64,000 bases of DNA from Paragonimus westermani (GCA_008508345.1 QNGE01000142.1:62001-126000), one strand, 5' to 3'. Counted from the first letter of the stretch, positions 1 through 11,192 are shown. Made by a program: numbers and translations. Notes: generated by a model not told the origin, from the sequence alone.

Positions 1-102
1 GTATATTCATGCTCATTAGGCCGTCCATTAATCGAATTGATCTTCATTGATCTAAAGCAGTCTGGTTTTTTCACGGACTCTAGTAAATTAAGGACAACTT
101 AA

Positions 103-333
103 CTAAAAAGCAGAGAGCCCTGGTTGAGCGCACATGCAACAGTCCAACCACCGGCAGCTGCCATTTAGGTTGACAGCCATTTCGGCCCTATTCTCAAACA
201 GCCGCATTAGAGGTTGTTCCAAGACTCTAGAGGTATTCGTTTTAATTTTTCCAAACAAAACAACGGACTGTATGGAATGCTTTACGAAGTTAAGGGGACT
301 AATTATGTGAAAACGTTTTGTCAAGCGTTCCGG
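103..333 (-). CDS. Candidate terminal coding exon, function unknown
   Basis: On the minus strand a pyrimidine-rich acceptor (AATCTTTTCAG) ends at 334, and the sequence then stays open for 76 codons to a TAG at 103-105. The segment begins in phase 0 with PERLTKRFHI and ends in a cysteine-bearing tail (CCMCAQPGLSAF). Its GC content looks higher than the flanks. No domain, signal peptide or membrane helix is recognisable. No AATAAA is visible just downstream, and no donor site is needed if this is the last exon. Only one splice signal supports it, so chance is a real alternative. Confidence 0.28.
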   Translation of the reverse strand, partial: PERLTKRFHIISPLNFVKHSIQSVVLFGKIKTNTSRVLEQPLMRLFENRAEMAVNLNGSCRWLDCCMCAQPGLSAF

Positions 334-1365
334 CTGAAAAGATTCTCCGAGCAATAATTTTGATTTACCTATGGTGAAACGCCTGGTGCAGTTTATCAGG
401 TAGCTCACGTCTTTTTGGCTTCTTCTCCTGAGAACCATCTTGCCTAAATCTCATTACTTTGGCTGTATCTGGAAAGAAATTTATTGGTCAGCAGAATTTT
501 AGATCCTCACCTCATCCACCCTTGCAGATGACAAAGGTTGTATATTGCTTAGAAGTCTACCACGGTGAAAAAGCTGGGAATTATGCCGATAATATTTGAC
601 TTTTGCGGGATGGTCGGTGATTACGACACGAGACTATGCAACTCTCACGGCAGAAGGCCTTCGTATTTGTCTTATTTGTCACATGAAGAAGCGGGATGTT
701 TTATACGAGTTACTTTGTGTTACCTCGGAACCCATTTCGGCGAGGCGGACCAGCATATTTATGTATTGCCTGCTTAAGACGTCGGCGTGTTTTTGCTGGT
801 ACATCTGAATCCAAAAGGCACACGGAGCCAAGGAATGCTTTTGTCCGTGGCTTTTCGTCGAAACCACCCTTATTAGTCGAGTTCATCCTAAGCATTTGGG
901 GAGGAATATCTGCAACATTTTTTCTCGTTTTCCGTTAATGCTGTGATTCGCGTCCACCATTTTGCGTTATGCGTAATCTCGGTTGTTCTAACTCGTGCGT
1001 TACACTTTCTCAAATGTGGGCTTCCTGACCGTCAGACTTTCGATGCTGTTTTTTGAGCGTTCTGGTTTTTCATTCAGTTGATAACACCTGTACGATTCAC
1101 ACTTGCTAGGCACTGCGTGCAAAAATTCTAGCATTAAAGTGCATAAGCTAGTTATTGTTAAATTTGTTCAGGTACCTGAAACATGCAAGCTATTTGAGCC
1201 AAACTTACATGACATCTACATTTACCTTATGGTAAAGATTTCCTTCCATAGATAGATCTCTACTCAACTTGATTTTGCGAACATTGCACATTACTGTTCG
1301 GAGCTAGGAATTTTGTTCCATGTGAGTTGAACGTTGCTCAAAATTCCCTCCCGACGCCACAGTGT
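334..1365. other. No recognisable gene; locally GC-richer patch
   Basis: Nothing here can be assigned. About 560-940 is richer in GC than its surroundings and is open in several overlapping frames on both strands for 60-80 codons each. That pattern fits an old decayed repeat better than a gene. From 940 to 1365 I see only AT-rich filler leading up to the truncation point of the Penelope-like element. Confidence 0.5.
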
Positions 1366-1371
1366 TAGAGA

Positions 1372-2448
1372 CTTCCCAATGGCCAAATCTACCAACAACT
1401 TAAAGGAACTCCAATGGGTTCGCCCATATCCGGATTCATCGCAGAGGCTGTCATGCAGAGGTTAGAGAACATCGCGCTACCAAAGATCAAACCGAAATTC
1501 TGGGTACGATATGTTGACGATACATTCGTAATCCTCAAACGCTCAATGATTGAGGACACACACAGACTGCTGAACAACGTTTTCAACGATATTAAATTTA
1601 CGATGGAGACGGAAACCGACAATCAACTACCGTTCCTAGATGTACTAATCAACCGCAAACCTGATGGAACACTGGAGACCTCAGTTTATCGGAAAGAAAC
1701 ACACACAGACCAACTCCTTAGTTTCCGCAGCAACCACCCAGTCTGCCACAAGAGAAGCTGCATTCGAACCCTGTTCAAACGAGCTGAAACACACTGCAGC
1801 ACCGCAGAGCTCCGGAGAAAAGAAGAAAACTATCTATACCGAGTATTTTTTCGCAACGGATACCCGCGAAACTTTATCAGACGGAGTCTACTACAAAAAA
1901 ACAGAAAGCTCAACTCCAATGACCCACCAACAAAACGAATTGCACTACCATACATCAAAACCGTATCAGAAATTACCGCCAGACTACTGAGAACACATGG
2001 TATCACGCTAGCACACAAGCCAACAGCAACATTACGAAAGATACTATCAAAACCAAAAGAACAATCCAAACCCGCTGACAGAAGAAATGTCATCTACAAA
2101 ATCCAATGCAATGACTGCAGACAACACTACGTCGGCCAAACCGGACGGAAATTATCAACACGAATACATGAACACGAACTGGCCATCAAGAGACACGATC
2201 AACTTTCCCTGATCTCCGTCCACGAGGATGAAACTGGACACACCTTCAACTTGAACACCGCAGAAATCCTTACCCAGGCCAATACCAAACATGCAAGAGA
2301 ATTTCTCGAAGCTTGGTATTCATCAACCGGTTCAATAAACAAACACATCGAGCTAGACAAAATCTACGAGCCAATGCGAATCAAGGATTTGAGGAGACGT
2401 GAACGCCATCGAGCCCAACTACCGGTAAACCCAAACAGAGCAACTTGA
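1372..2448 (+). CDS. PLE reverse transcriptase (C-terminal part) with GIY-YIG endonuclease
   Basis: The open frame runs to a TGA at 2446-2448. The ATG at 1414 is not a true start: it is the Met of the conserved GTPMGSPIS motif (RT motif B), and family-like sequence (NGQIYQQLKG) lies upstream in frame from about 1378. Counting from that Met, the catalytic YVDD is at residues 33-36, the LPFLDV strand at about 72-77, and the GIY-YIG domain starts at about 226 (VIYKIQC), with YVGQTG at 239-244, the R-I-H-E-H helix at 250-254 and the likely catalytic Glu in FLEAWYS near 299. PLE proteins copy their RNA at the cleaved target. This copy lacks RT motifs 1-3 including the motif A aspartate, so it cannot work alone. 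The remainder has no stop or frameshift, which suggests a fairly recent insertion. Confidence 0.85.
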   Translation, partial: LPNGQIYQQLKGTPMGSPISGFIAEAVMQRLENIALPKIKPKFWVRYVDDTFVILKRSMIEDTHRLLNNVFNDIKFTMETETDNQLPFLDVLINRKPDGTLETSVYRKETHTDQLLSFRSNHPVCHKRSCIRTLFKRAETHCSTAELRRKEENYLYRVFFRNGYPRNFIRRSLLQKNRKLNSNDPPTKRIALPYIKTVSEITARLLRTHGITLAHKPTATLRKILSKPKEQSKPADRRNVIYKIQCNDCRQHYVGQTGRKLSTRIHEHELAIKRHDQLSLISVHEDETGHTFNLNTAEILTQANTKHAREFLEAWYSSTGSINKHIELDKIYEPMRIKDLRRRERHRAQLPVNPNRAT

Positions 2449-2550
2449 ACTGATAAGACAAAAAGTCAACCAATGGTGGGTCGGACCAGAGGTCAAATAC
2501 GACGGAAAGCGACCAACCAGAATCCAGGCTAGTAGGTCAACTGACTCTCC

Positions 2551-2557
2551 TATATAA
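2551..2557 (+). promoter_or_regulatory. TATA box of the PLE terminal module
   Basis: TATATAA lies 55 bases upstream of the hammerhead-like core and about 100 bases after the PLE stop codon. The bases that follow (GAGCAGGCATC) have a counterpart, GCGCAGGCATC, at the same distance upstream of the ribozyme-like motif at 53.3 kb. Shared spacing in two PLE copies suggests a real module in which the promoter precedes the ribozyme. Confidence 0.45.
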
Positions 2558-2599
2558 GAGCAGGCATCGATCAATCTTCACATTTAAAATATACGCTGA

Positions 2600-2665
2600 A
2601 ACACTTACGCACTGATGATGTCACCTCGCCTGGTGATGAAACGTTTGCAACCTAAATGCCAAGCT
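2600..2665 (+). ncRNA. Hammerhead-ribozyme-like motif of the PLE
   Basis: CTGATGA (2612-2618) is followed by a perfect 5-bp stem (TCACC 2621-2625 with GGTGA 2632-2636) and then GAAA (2638-2641), giving the conserved hammerhead core order around stem II. Hammerhead motifs are known from PLEs. Stem III and the cleavage-site NUH are less clear: ACGTTT could pair imperfectly with AAATGC, and the expected U is not in place. The copy may be inactive, or use an unusual short stem III. The 19-mer GAAACGTTTGCAACCTAAA at 2638-2656 occurs again, inverted, at 53230-53248. Confidence 0.55.
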
Positions 2666-2720
2666 CGGCGAACATATCAATACCATTCCCAATGGTTTGT
2701 TTACCAGGAGAATCTTCTCC

Positions 2721-3862
2721 ACCTAGTTCGGTTTCGCCTTAAAGTTCACCAGGGCTGATTATCTTTCCCACGGTCTGGAATTAAACCCTGGCTACACATT
2801 CAACAGATGAAAATGTTGACCATCCTACCAACGATTTCACAAGATGACAGGTCCACATTATCAATTGTGAACGCCGGCCACGTTTGCTTGTGACCAATGC
2901 TGATATCGCCCGCTTACTCCGGTGGAAGACATTTAATACCCCATTAAATTCGGTCATTGAGCGAACGACCAAGATTTCTTGCAACGTAAAATCAGAAATA
3001 GTAAACTCGTTGAGCGATAAATGAATATGGCCTCATAACCACAGAGGCTAGGCATAGCGCAATGGTTCCCTGTGGCATCTGCGTCAGGTTAGTCGGTATA
3101 AGCAAACTCCGTCGGAGTTTTGATCCTCGAAGCATGTTATTGAACAGGTCGTCTTTATTAACTTTATTAAAAAGTCCCAGAAATCAAGACAGGTCTACAT
3201 GGGTTCACGTCACCCTCCTGTATCATGATAATGTAATTTTTTCCACTTTTTCTGCAAACACTTTTAGCGCAGCCACTATTCGACCAATATTTTGCTAGTT
3301 GAAACTGCCAAGTGAACTCCGTAGTATGCTTTGTAATGACTTAATCAGATGCTTACCACTTTAACCACTTCCCCCCTTGACATGTCCATTGCGACTGCTT
3401 GATGTTCGTTTTCTGAATCGCGCAAGCAAAGCCCTCATGATCCGTTTGTTGCAACCAATTTGACCCTTCAAACTATTTTCGAAATATGTTTCAGATAGAA
3501 ATTAATTTCCTTTTCCAAATTCCTGCAGGCATTAAACAGGCTATACTACCTTTCACGATCTTGAACCAGTGGGCCTCAACAGTTGTGTTGACTGCCAGTT
3601 TCACCGTGTAGACGGTCTTTCAGTGAATCTTTAAAATTGGGAAACTACTGATAACGTTTGAGAAGCCTTGTTTCCAGCTACAGTTATCGTAGATCGTATT
3701 TTTGTGTTGCTCACCTTGGTGGTTACTGGTTTTTGTTCACGAATTCTCAAATAACAGTGTCTCTTTCGCGACCACTTGTAGTCTACCAAACTTCGATGAC
3801 AGACCGCCGATACTTGAATTTTAAGCTCAGCTGTTATTTCACTCTTCAGTTTTCATTTTCAG
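2721..3862. other. No confident gene; mixed repeat-like sequence
   Basis: 2780-2990 is GC-richer and open on the minus strand for 67 codons, with no motif I recognise. It may be a further PLE or other repeat tail. At about 3053-3125 there is a weak tRNA-like pair of boxes (TAGCGCAATGG and GTTTTGATCC), which I did not call. The remainder is AT-rich and featureless. Confidence 0.4.
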
Positions 3863-3948
3863 AAAGATTCCAAACAAAAGGAGCAACTACGTTTAGGCGT
3901 TCATCCTTAGAACAAAATGATTCAATAAATCCAAACTATACAGAATGA
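3863..3948 (+). CDS. Candidate terminal coding exon, function unknown
   Basis: A long pyrimidine tract ending TTTTCATTTTCAG (to 3862) precedes an open segment that needs one base from a previous exon. It encodes a hydrophilic tail beginning ERFQTKGATTFRRSS and ending NPNYTE before a TGA. A possible poly(A) signal (AATAAA) lies near 4169, about 220 bases on. No partner exon was found, and it is short, so chance cannot be excluded. Confidence 0.27.
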
Positions 3949-4359
3949 AATTTATCTATCTATTTCCTCAGTTCACGAATGTGGGCTGTATTAGAGGAAA
4001 CTCTGATCGTAAAGAACAATTCAAAAGGAGTTTATCCGCGCAAGTCTTGCAGGCTGCTCACAAGCCACAAGCCAAATTTACTGATCCTACTCAACGATTC
4101 ATTTGATTGACGTTGGATCGCAAGAAACAGTTCAATTCTAACTCATTTCTTTGAATAATTTCTTAGTAAATAAATCAGAGCGTTTCATAACCTTTCTTTA
4201 ATCCGGCAGGCATAACTCTGGTACAAAAGCTGAAGTACATATCCGGGTAACCGACAAGTATCAAGATGAAATTTTCCTAAAAGTAAACCCGTTTGGCTTG
4301 AGAGGTGCTGCTGCTGAAAGAAATTTAGATGAAACCCAACTGTGAAAAGTCCACCCTTG

Positions 4360-4440
4360 GGCTAGATTCGAATCAGGAGCAGACACAGCATGCCTCAATG
4401 CGACAAGCGCTCGACCAGCTGAGCTAGGAAGCCACACCGG
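4360..4440 (-). repeat. tRNA-derived SINE head (pol III A and B boxes)
   Basis: Read on the minus strand, TAGCTCAGCTGG (4426-4415) matches the internal A-box consensus, and TTCGAATC (4372-4365) matches the core of the B box. The two are about 52 bases apart. The stretch resembles a tRNA but does not fold into a clean modern tRNA, and non-tRNA sequence continues beyond it towards 4260. That is the layout of a tRNA-derived SINE transcribed leftward. A degraded tRNA gene is the alternative. I did not see a second full copy in the window. Confidence 0.6.
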
Positions 4441-7400
4441 GAGCTCGGAAATTTCACATATGGAATCTGTTACCCACCCGTCCCATTGTCTCATATGGAA
4501 TCCGCCAAATGATTCAGGGGATCGAGTGCCCCCAGTGATTCAGAACCTACAGATGCACACAAATGTGCTAAATTTTGGAAACACTTTCGTCGGAAAGTTT
4601 GTGATACTTTTACAAACATTCAATCTCGACAAAGGTGCGCGATTATGCCATGTATTAAGCTGTGCACTTTGTAACCTGCAATTTCATGAGCAACCTCCGT
4701 AAGACTGTATCGTGTAATCCAAATTATTTAACTCTTGCACAGGAGCCTTTCTTTATATTTTAAATGGCACCGAATTTGCAGCACTTCAGACCTTGAATAA
4801 AGTTGATTTGTTTCGGCAAAAATAATACTCACAAGGGTTATACTCTGTCACTACCAGATAATCAGAGCACTGTTGCGTAATTTGAGGAGACCGCTGAATT
4901 AACGAGCTTTATCCTTACATAAACAAATTAGATGCTCTTGGAATTCATCAGACCTCCTAAATTTCTACCAAATACACAGCACATCTTCTTTAGAAGTTAG
5001 ATGCAATAACTTTACTACATTCTCTGACCTTTCACGGGTAGGTGGAAATATTATAATCGAGCGGATAAACTGTTGAAACTTTGAGTAACTTTTCCTCCAT
5101 TGGTCATGCTTACAATAATTCACCTAATGTACCAATGCAATACTACTGGTGTCTGTTACATCCACGCGGATGTAAGGAAGCAAATTTCAAAGAAACCTAT
5201 TCTCGACGTCAATGTTTGTGCGTTTAAAAAACATCAAAACGATAGAGGCGTCCAGTGTTTTTCCGTCTTACGCATTCACGCAGCGTGTGAATACATTGGT
5301 AACCAGAAATGGCGTAGCAAAACTTCAAATTCTGTGTAAACCCAACGATTTTTGCTGAATGGTGATGGCAGTCCATTGAAAGCCAAAACTATTCTTCAGT
5401 TATATTTCAAGGTGTCTCATTTACATTCCTTATAATGAATCAAATAATTAAGTTGTATTTTTTCACAAAAAATTCTGCATTACGCAAATTTTCATGAATT
5501 ATCAATGAATTTGACGCTGAAATCAATATTTTTCAGATTCATCATTGTAAACACTCTCAAATGATCAACACAACTATACTCCGTGTTATGTTTTATGACC
5601 ACCTATTCATTATTTATCCGTCCTACTAGTAAGCGGCGAAATGTTTCTAGTTTTCTACGACTCTACTTATAAGCAGTACAGTTTGACTTTCTAACAATGC
5701 ACTACACTTAAACGAAACGTTCGTTAATATTTCAACGAATTCACGGAAAGCAGGATGGCTGGAATAAAAAAATGTGAATTCTTCCAATTGTTCAGTTTTG
5801 CGTTATAAATTAAGAATGAGTTTGTTACACTACTTCCAATTCTTTAGCACCGTGTGTTTTCTCGGATTGCAACCCACATTTTCGAGATGAGAGTTATGTT
5901 ATTTGTAGTAAGAGTTTGAATTCAGAACAGATAAATTTTACGAGAACTGAAGAATTACTAGGAACGAATGTATTTTGATAACATTAGATTCTAACATTAT
6001 CTTCTTCGTCAACGTTTGTAACGTTCGCTAAATTGTCCCCATAAAATGCCATAAATTACAATCGCCAATTGGCCATAAACAACTTGAAACGACCGTATTT
6101 CTCGATAAACAGATTGGGAATAACACAACGTTTCGAGCATGTTGTAATTACAACTTGCTCAATAACATGTTAAATACGACGCCCAAACTATTCAACTTCA
6201 TTCGTACTACGTTTGGTGCAGATAACTTACGACCGTATTTCTCCTTAGCAAGTATACGGCAGGTACAGAGAGCATCGATAAATAGGGTAAACTTCGGGCA
6301 GCGTTATATTTGACATGGTAATCTTCCTCCGATTATATGATGACGTTTCCTCAAAGCTGAGTTTGCATCAGAAGGTAAGAAGGTTGACTCAAAGACGTGT
6401 TTTATTCCAGCACTATTGTACGCTATTTGGTGGGTACACCAAAGCAAACATCACTTGAAAAATAAAGGGAAATTTCCGAAACTTTCTTTCTCAGCGTCAA
6501 CTTCTGTCTATTTTGCCATTTAGCTCTTTAGCTGAACAGCGTGGCTTAATCTTGAACTGATTGGAATAAAAATTTCAGTTAGATGCCATGTGACTAAAAA
6601 AGTGCATTATATTTGTTCGCCTGAAAAAACTTCGTGGCAAGCCGGTTACGAAGACATTCCACATCTATCTTTCCTTAGTAAATCGCTTCAGCTGCATATG
6701 TTGTTTGTGGACTACCTGAGTGTAATGTAAAAACTCAACATTGCTTGTAAACCGTAGCAGGCAAACCGCTTTCTTCACTAAGAGTTAACCCACTATTCGT
6801 AATTTGCCGTTCAGCAGTGAGCTCTCACGTAGTCAAATCTTGGCATGCTTCTGTCCATGACAGTGTATATCTCTGAGTTCTGCTGTCGGTGACTGTTTGC
6901 GAGCTGCGACAACATATTAATCAAGTAGACGTGATCAAAAAAAGAGAAAAACAATTAGCTGATGAATTTTTTATCAAAGATTTATTTGACGTTAATTCTT
7001 AACTTGTCTGTGAACCATTTTCCTCGTCACCATATACACTATTCTGAACCAAGTAACCAAAGAACGGCTTATATATTTGATCACACCACGGCCTCCCACT
7101 TTACCTTGCGTAATGTTGTGCTAAAATTTTCGGATGTCCGCGAATCAGTCTTACTGCACTCCAGCCAACATTCAGCAGTAGTAAGGTAAACTCATTATTT
7201 GAGTTTTGTATTATTATGCATCACCATTATCAACGTACACTGGATCGCATGCACTTATGAGCGTACATGAATATCACAAATTTCTATGAACTTACAATGG
7301 GTTGCCTTCGTGCCAGTCTACGATGTGGTCTTGAAATAGCGCGTGCAGTATCCCTGTAAAGCTCAAGTGCAACAAAATACGTGTGAATTTTGTGGTCATT

Positions 7401-8857
7401 TAGATATGTTCGTCATGGTTTATCGTTGTAATTCTCTCCCACTGTTGTGAATATCAATAGGTCCGATTCTTCAGTCGCCTTACTGACATTTAACAGATAA
7501 CATTACTTTAGCACTTAAGTATTCTTAGTGTGACAGCTTGCAAGTCAGACGGATCAGGCGATTGGTTAATCGCGTCTGGGAGTGCATGCACGCACGTACG
7601 AACTCGGACACACATTCAATCACTGGTGAAGTGTAACGTTACGCCTCACATAGTCTAGCAATGAAAGTTCTGACTTTCTCTATGCTGATGATAATCTTAG
7701 ATTATGCGACGGGACATTGAATAGCTTACGCAGTACATCACATTTTAGAAGCGAGATAGAATTTCCCTTGATCAATTTTTCCTACCATTTTGCAGTTTAC
7801 CTGAAGCCTAAATTTATCTGGTGGCAGTACACTTTACCAATGACTTCGGTTTAGGGTAAGTCTGAACATTCACTATAATGTCAGGTGTCCAGTGAATAAT
7901 AAAACGATTTTCTTGCTGAAGTAGGCGGAGTATATTATTGTCGAAATTTTTAAGTTGTTGAAAACAAGCTTTTTTTCACTAGGATATCAGTAATCAGTAA
8001 TCTAAAGTTAGAAATTTCAAGACGAAATAAAGAGAGCATACAGTGTTGCATAAGTATTTTTGTCAATAGCTGTGGTTATTAATTTCTCACTTTTGTTTAG
8101 AATAACGTTCATTTTTACTTGTGGTTATTCACATTCTCAAGGTTAACAGACAAGTAAACATTTGTTTTCATTTTTGCCTTTATAAATAGGAAATCTCCGA
8201 TGCCTACCACTGGGGGATCTTTTCAACGGTTTCAGAAATGAAACGTTGAAAATCAATGGTTTTGTAGAGATTTTTTTATAGGCTGTTAGCAGCCGACACA
8301 CTTTTTAACGAATCAACTGATGACGGTGCACATAACATTTGCAACATCAATAGCTCATCAACTCTCCGTTGAATTAGCTGAAGCAATGACTGTTTAAATG
8401 AGAGAATCTGTGGCATTTGCACACTGTTTGCGGAAAGCTGTCGTATCCTACGTATGAGCGCTAAATTATCCAAGTTGTGAGCCATACTATTTAATACCTT
8501 TTAGCAAACATCTGATTGCACAATACGCTAACATATAATAGTGTTTTGAGCCATACTTAACTCTCGTATCCTGCGGGTCACCGCCCATAGAGAGATACAC
8601 AACGTTCATATTGTACATTGCAACACTAACTCTGGTTCCTTTGTCGCGCTTGTATGTTTACATATACACTAACGAAACCGATTCTCAAAAACCTACATTT
8701 AGGCGAGCGTGAATCTACCGACGCCTTGTCATTGTGAAACGTTTTACTCCCTCATCTAAAACACTTATTATCGTGCCAAAGCTAAAACAGATGTTTACAA
8801 TAACACCAGTATTCTATCAAAATATCACTTGTTCATTATTAATATCTCTGTCCACAG
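4441..8857. other. AT-rich intergenic or intronic DNA
   Basis: I see no supported gene. A segment ending at 7186 with an AAG|GTAAAC donor (open from 6962) has no convincing acceptor. A minus-strand open segment 8276-8485 starts with ATG and is leucine-rich, but it has no splice or poly(A) support. At about 7796-7855 a good acceptor and GTAAGT donor bracket 60 bases, but every frame contains a stop, so only a UTR exon would fit. Confidence 0.4.
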
Positions 8858-8931
8858 GTGACCTGGACTATTTCATAGTTTTTCAGGATGTTATTCCGAG
8901 GCACTTATTGACAGTGGATGAATATGGATGA
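8858..8931 (+). CDS. Candidate terminal coding exon with nearby poly(A) signal
   Basis: An acceptor (ATCTCTGTCCACAG) ends at 8857. The segment needs one incoming base and encodes GDLDYFIVFQDVIPRHLLTV..., ending in DEYG and TGA. A second possible acceptor (TAGTTTTTCAG) sits inside at 8886. AATAAA at 9054-9059 lies about 125 bases after the stop, a normal 3'-UTR length. The product is short and acidic with no recognised domain. The 3'-end signal makes it somewhat better than a random open stretch. Confidence 0.33.
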
Positions 8932-9075
8932 CTTTAGAATGTACATTTGTTTTGAGTACCAAATTTTGAGAAATTTCCTTGCAGCCCTTATGTGGACCTG
9001 GAGTTCATTTATGGCTGTTGCTCGGTTGCAGGTAGATTTGGATTTGTCTAGAGAATAAACATTCAATGCACAACG

Positions 9076-10180
9076 TTTAGTAATCGCATACATTAATAGC
9101 GGCCGCAGAACTTGCTTCATGTGCATGGACAAACGAAACTAAACGAGTTGCACAAGAAGTGGTCTAGAACGGTGGAAGTTATTCAAGTGACATTTATACA
9201 GACGTGCGTTGAAGAAATAGTTAAGAAGTTGCAATATTGGAGAAAAAGGACAAAGGTCGGTTACATGTCGCTCGTTCAAATATACTTTGACATTACCAGG
9301 GAAGTCTGACGATGCAGCATCTGTTTTGGCGTTTTATTCTTTCGAATTATACTTTTTTCCTACGACTGATTTGTAATATATAGTGTCGTAATTTTGGTAA
9401 CTGAAAGCTTTCAAAATTCCTAGGTTTTTAAAATGTAGATAAAGATCTTTGCGTCTGCTTACTGTTTCCATGGCAACCAGTGGAAAATTGTGTCGGACTC
9501 TTTATAAATTTAGAAAAAGTGAAGTGGAAATAAAGGAAAACGTAATTTACTCAAGCTGCCGGCTGTAGCCATTTTGGAGGCCAGCATAGAAACATACTGA
9601 GACAACATCCAGCCGCACATTCGCAGTTGCTGACTTGTGAATCTGGGCTAGAATAACGGTGAGGTAACTGGTAATGCATATAGTTCCTTGCTCATATATG
9701 TCGATCGAGTAATATGCTAAAACTTTTGATCTATCCAGTGGTGATTATGCAGTTGAGCAATGCGTTCCAGAGTGAATAAATTCTGACTGCAAAACATTTC
9801 TGTCATGAAAAATAACTCGCCTATTCTACTGCTCGATTTCAACAAGTGATTCTTTTAACGCCCACCCCTAGTTGGTGGGAGATGTGCTAGTTGATGACCA
9901 AGGGTGGGAACTGTTTTGCAGGTAGAAAGTAGATCTCTTATCAAAGTATCTGTAATTCATTGAGAAATTTCCTGATTCCGCCAGTAGTTCGTGGCAGGGA
10001 GAATTCCTAAGCAACACAGTTCTTCTAGTGTCCCTTCTTTGAAAACTCAGCGTAATTGTCAAATCATTTTGAAACAGGGACGGCAGATCTGTATGTTGAT
10101 TTACAAGTGTGGTTGGGTTATAAGGCGAAATTCAGGTGAAATTCATCCCTGAAGATAAATGAGTATTTTCACTTTTTCAG
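9076..10180. other. No gene seen
   Basis: AT-rich sequence with short open frames on both strands (for example 9112-9309 plus and 9868-10062 minus) that lack splice signals or motifs. It ends with the pyrimidine tract and AG of the acceptor at 10160-10180. Confidence 0.5.
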
Positions 10181-10427
10181 CCATGACAGCACACTTTGTT
10201 GCCGAACTCAAACTGTCTGCCACTACGGTCCCTCGATCTCGTTCGCATACTCATACAGCTGGATTTGTATGGTCAGAACAGTAGCGAGCATGATCTTGGT
10301 GACCAATGGTACTAACTTTACAAGTGTTGATAGTGAACGGCTTTTTTTCATGGGCACAGATCAACATCGGTGTGTTGACTGTGTGAGTAGAACAAGAACG
10401 ATAAAAATCATCAACGGTGGTCCTAAG
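10181..10427 (+). CDS. Candidate internal coding exon, cysteine-containing, function unknown
   Basis: Both splice signals are good: acceptor ATTTTCACTTTTTCAG ending at 10180 and donor AAG|GTAAGT at 10428. One frame is open throughout, starting with one base that completes a codon and ending in phase 0, for 82 full codons. Cysteines are spread through it (LCCRTQTVC, HRCVDCVS), with NGTNFTSVDS holding a possible N-glycosylation site, so a secreted or extracellular domain is possible. I do not recognise the family. The minus strand is also open here over 84 codons, which weakens the coding argument slightly. Confidence 0.42.
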
Positions 10428-11067
10428 GTAAGTTCCCGTGAAACGATGCTGTTGACAGGAAGCCATGCTGACAATGAATCTGAGTTCATTTGCATATTCC
10501 TGCATTTACTTCGGTAAACACGCAACGAGGTCATATCTGTTGATTCTCCGTAGAAAACTGAATGATCAAACCTGTCAGTGGCTGTGGAAGAAAAATGAGG
10601 AACTCCGTCTGCAGTCAGTTATGTGTCGACAGCCTACGTCCAGATATCGCAAACAATCAACAGATGCGTGAAGCATGATTACCCATCAGAGGTTCGAGTC
10701 AAAAGTCTTCAACTTATGCTCGGAAAGAATTCATTATTTGGCGAATTCAGAAGTCAGCGCCATCGGTTGATAGTTAGCTGGGTCATCTTCGTATCTACCT
10801 TCAAAGACAGATGTGATTATGAACTGTTTCTGAGATTGTGCTGGACGGCCGGTTGGCAAGAAGCGACTGAAAATAACTGTAAACAGTTCTGTTATTTCCG
10901 TGACACAGCTTTTCAACCAGACGGGGATATCCAGTCTGGATCGGATAATTTCTGAGTTAAAGGGTTCTCTCGACTGAATTTGAAACGTGACAGTGAAACC
11001 TGAGGTGGTCCAGTTAATTCGCTTCTTTTTTGTTCAGAAGCTGTTTGGAATTTAAACTCTTGCGTAT
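10428..11067. other. No gene seen
   Basis: Open frames at 10465-10671 and 10623-10955 (plus) overlap each other and a minus-strand frame without splice support. This is probably the intron following the candidate exon upstream. Confidence 0.45.
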
Positions 11068-11192
11068 TTATTTATTATTCACCCAGGTTGTTAGCTGACC
11101 TTTAATTTTGCGAACTGCCAACCTTATTGCTTTGGTTTGCTGCGACATTTTTGCAGTAGAACTCGGAATTATCCTCCGGCTTGTGGAGAAGA
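11068..11192 (-). CDS. Candidate terminal coding exon with poly(A) signal at its stop
   Basis: Minus strand: a moderate acceptor (TTTTATTATCAACGCAG) ends at 11193, then an open segment needing one incoming base encodes VFSTSRRIIPSSTAKMSQQT and continues, basic, to VRKIKGQLTTWVNNK and TAA. The stop overlaps AATAAATAAATA, so cleavage and polyadenylation could follow directly. The C-terminus is basic with no known domain. It may be a real 3' exon, or an intact remnant of something else. Confidence 0.3.

Larger units (their letters stand above)
1366..2720 (+). mobile_element. Penelope-like retroelement (PLE), 5'-truncated copy
   Basis: The element is recognised by its protein, which joins a reverse transcriptase C-terminus to a GIY-YIG endonuclease; that arrangement defines Penelope-like elements. 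Recognisable homology begins abruptly at about 1372, inside RT motif B, and the stop TAG at 1366-1368 closes the frame upstream. The fingers and motif A are therefore missing. After the protein comes a block with a TATA box (2551-2557) and a hammerhead-like core (2612-2641), which resembles the 5' part of another PLE at 53.2-53.3 kb. PLEs often carry such a promoter/ribozyme module on both sides (pLTRs), so this is probably the downstream module. The 3' limit near 2720 is approximate, and no target-site duplication was identified. Confidence 0.85.

Noticed and set aside
565..938. Overlapping open frames on both strands in a GC-richer patch
   Set aside because: No frame is favoured and none contains a motif; more likely an old repeat than a gene.
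3053..3125. tRNA-like boxes TAGCGCAATGG and GTTTTGATCC on the plus strand
   Set aside because: The B-box core is wrong (TTTTGA for TTCGA), the spacing is wide and no cloverleaf is apparent.
7796..7855. 60-base segment with good acceptor and GTAAGT donor
   Set aside because: All three frames contain stops, so it cannot be a coding exon; a UTR exon cannot be shown from sequence alone.
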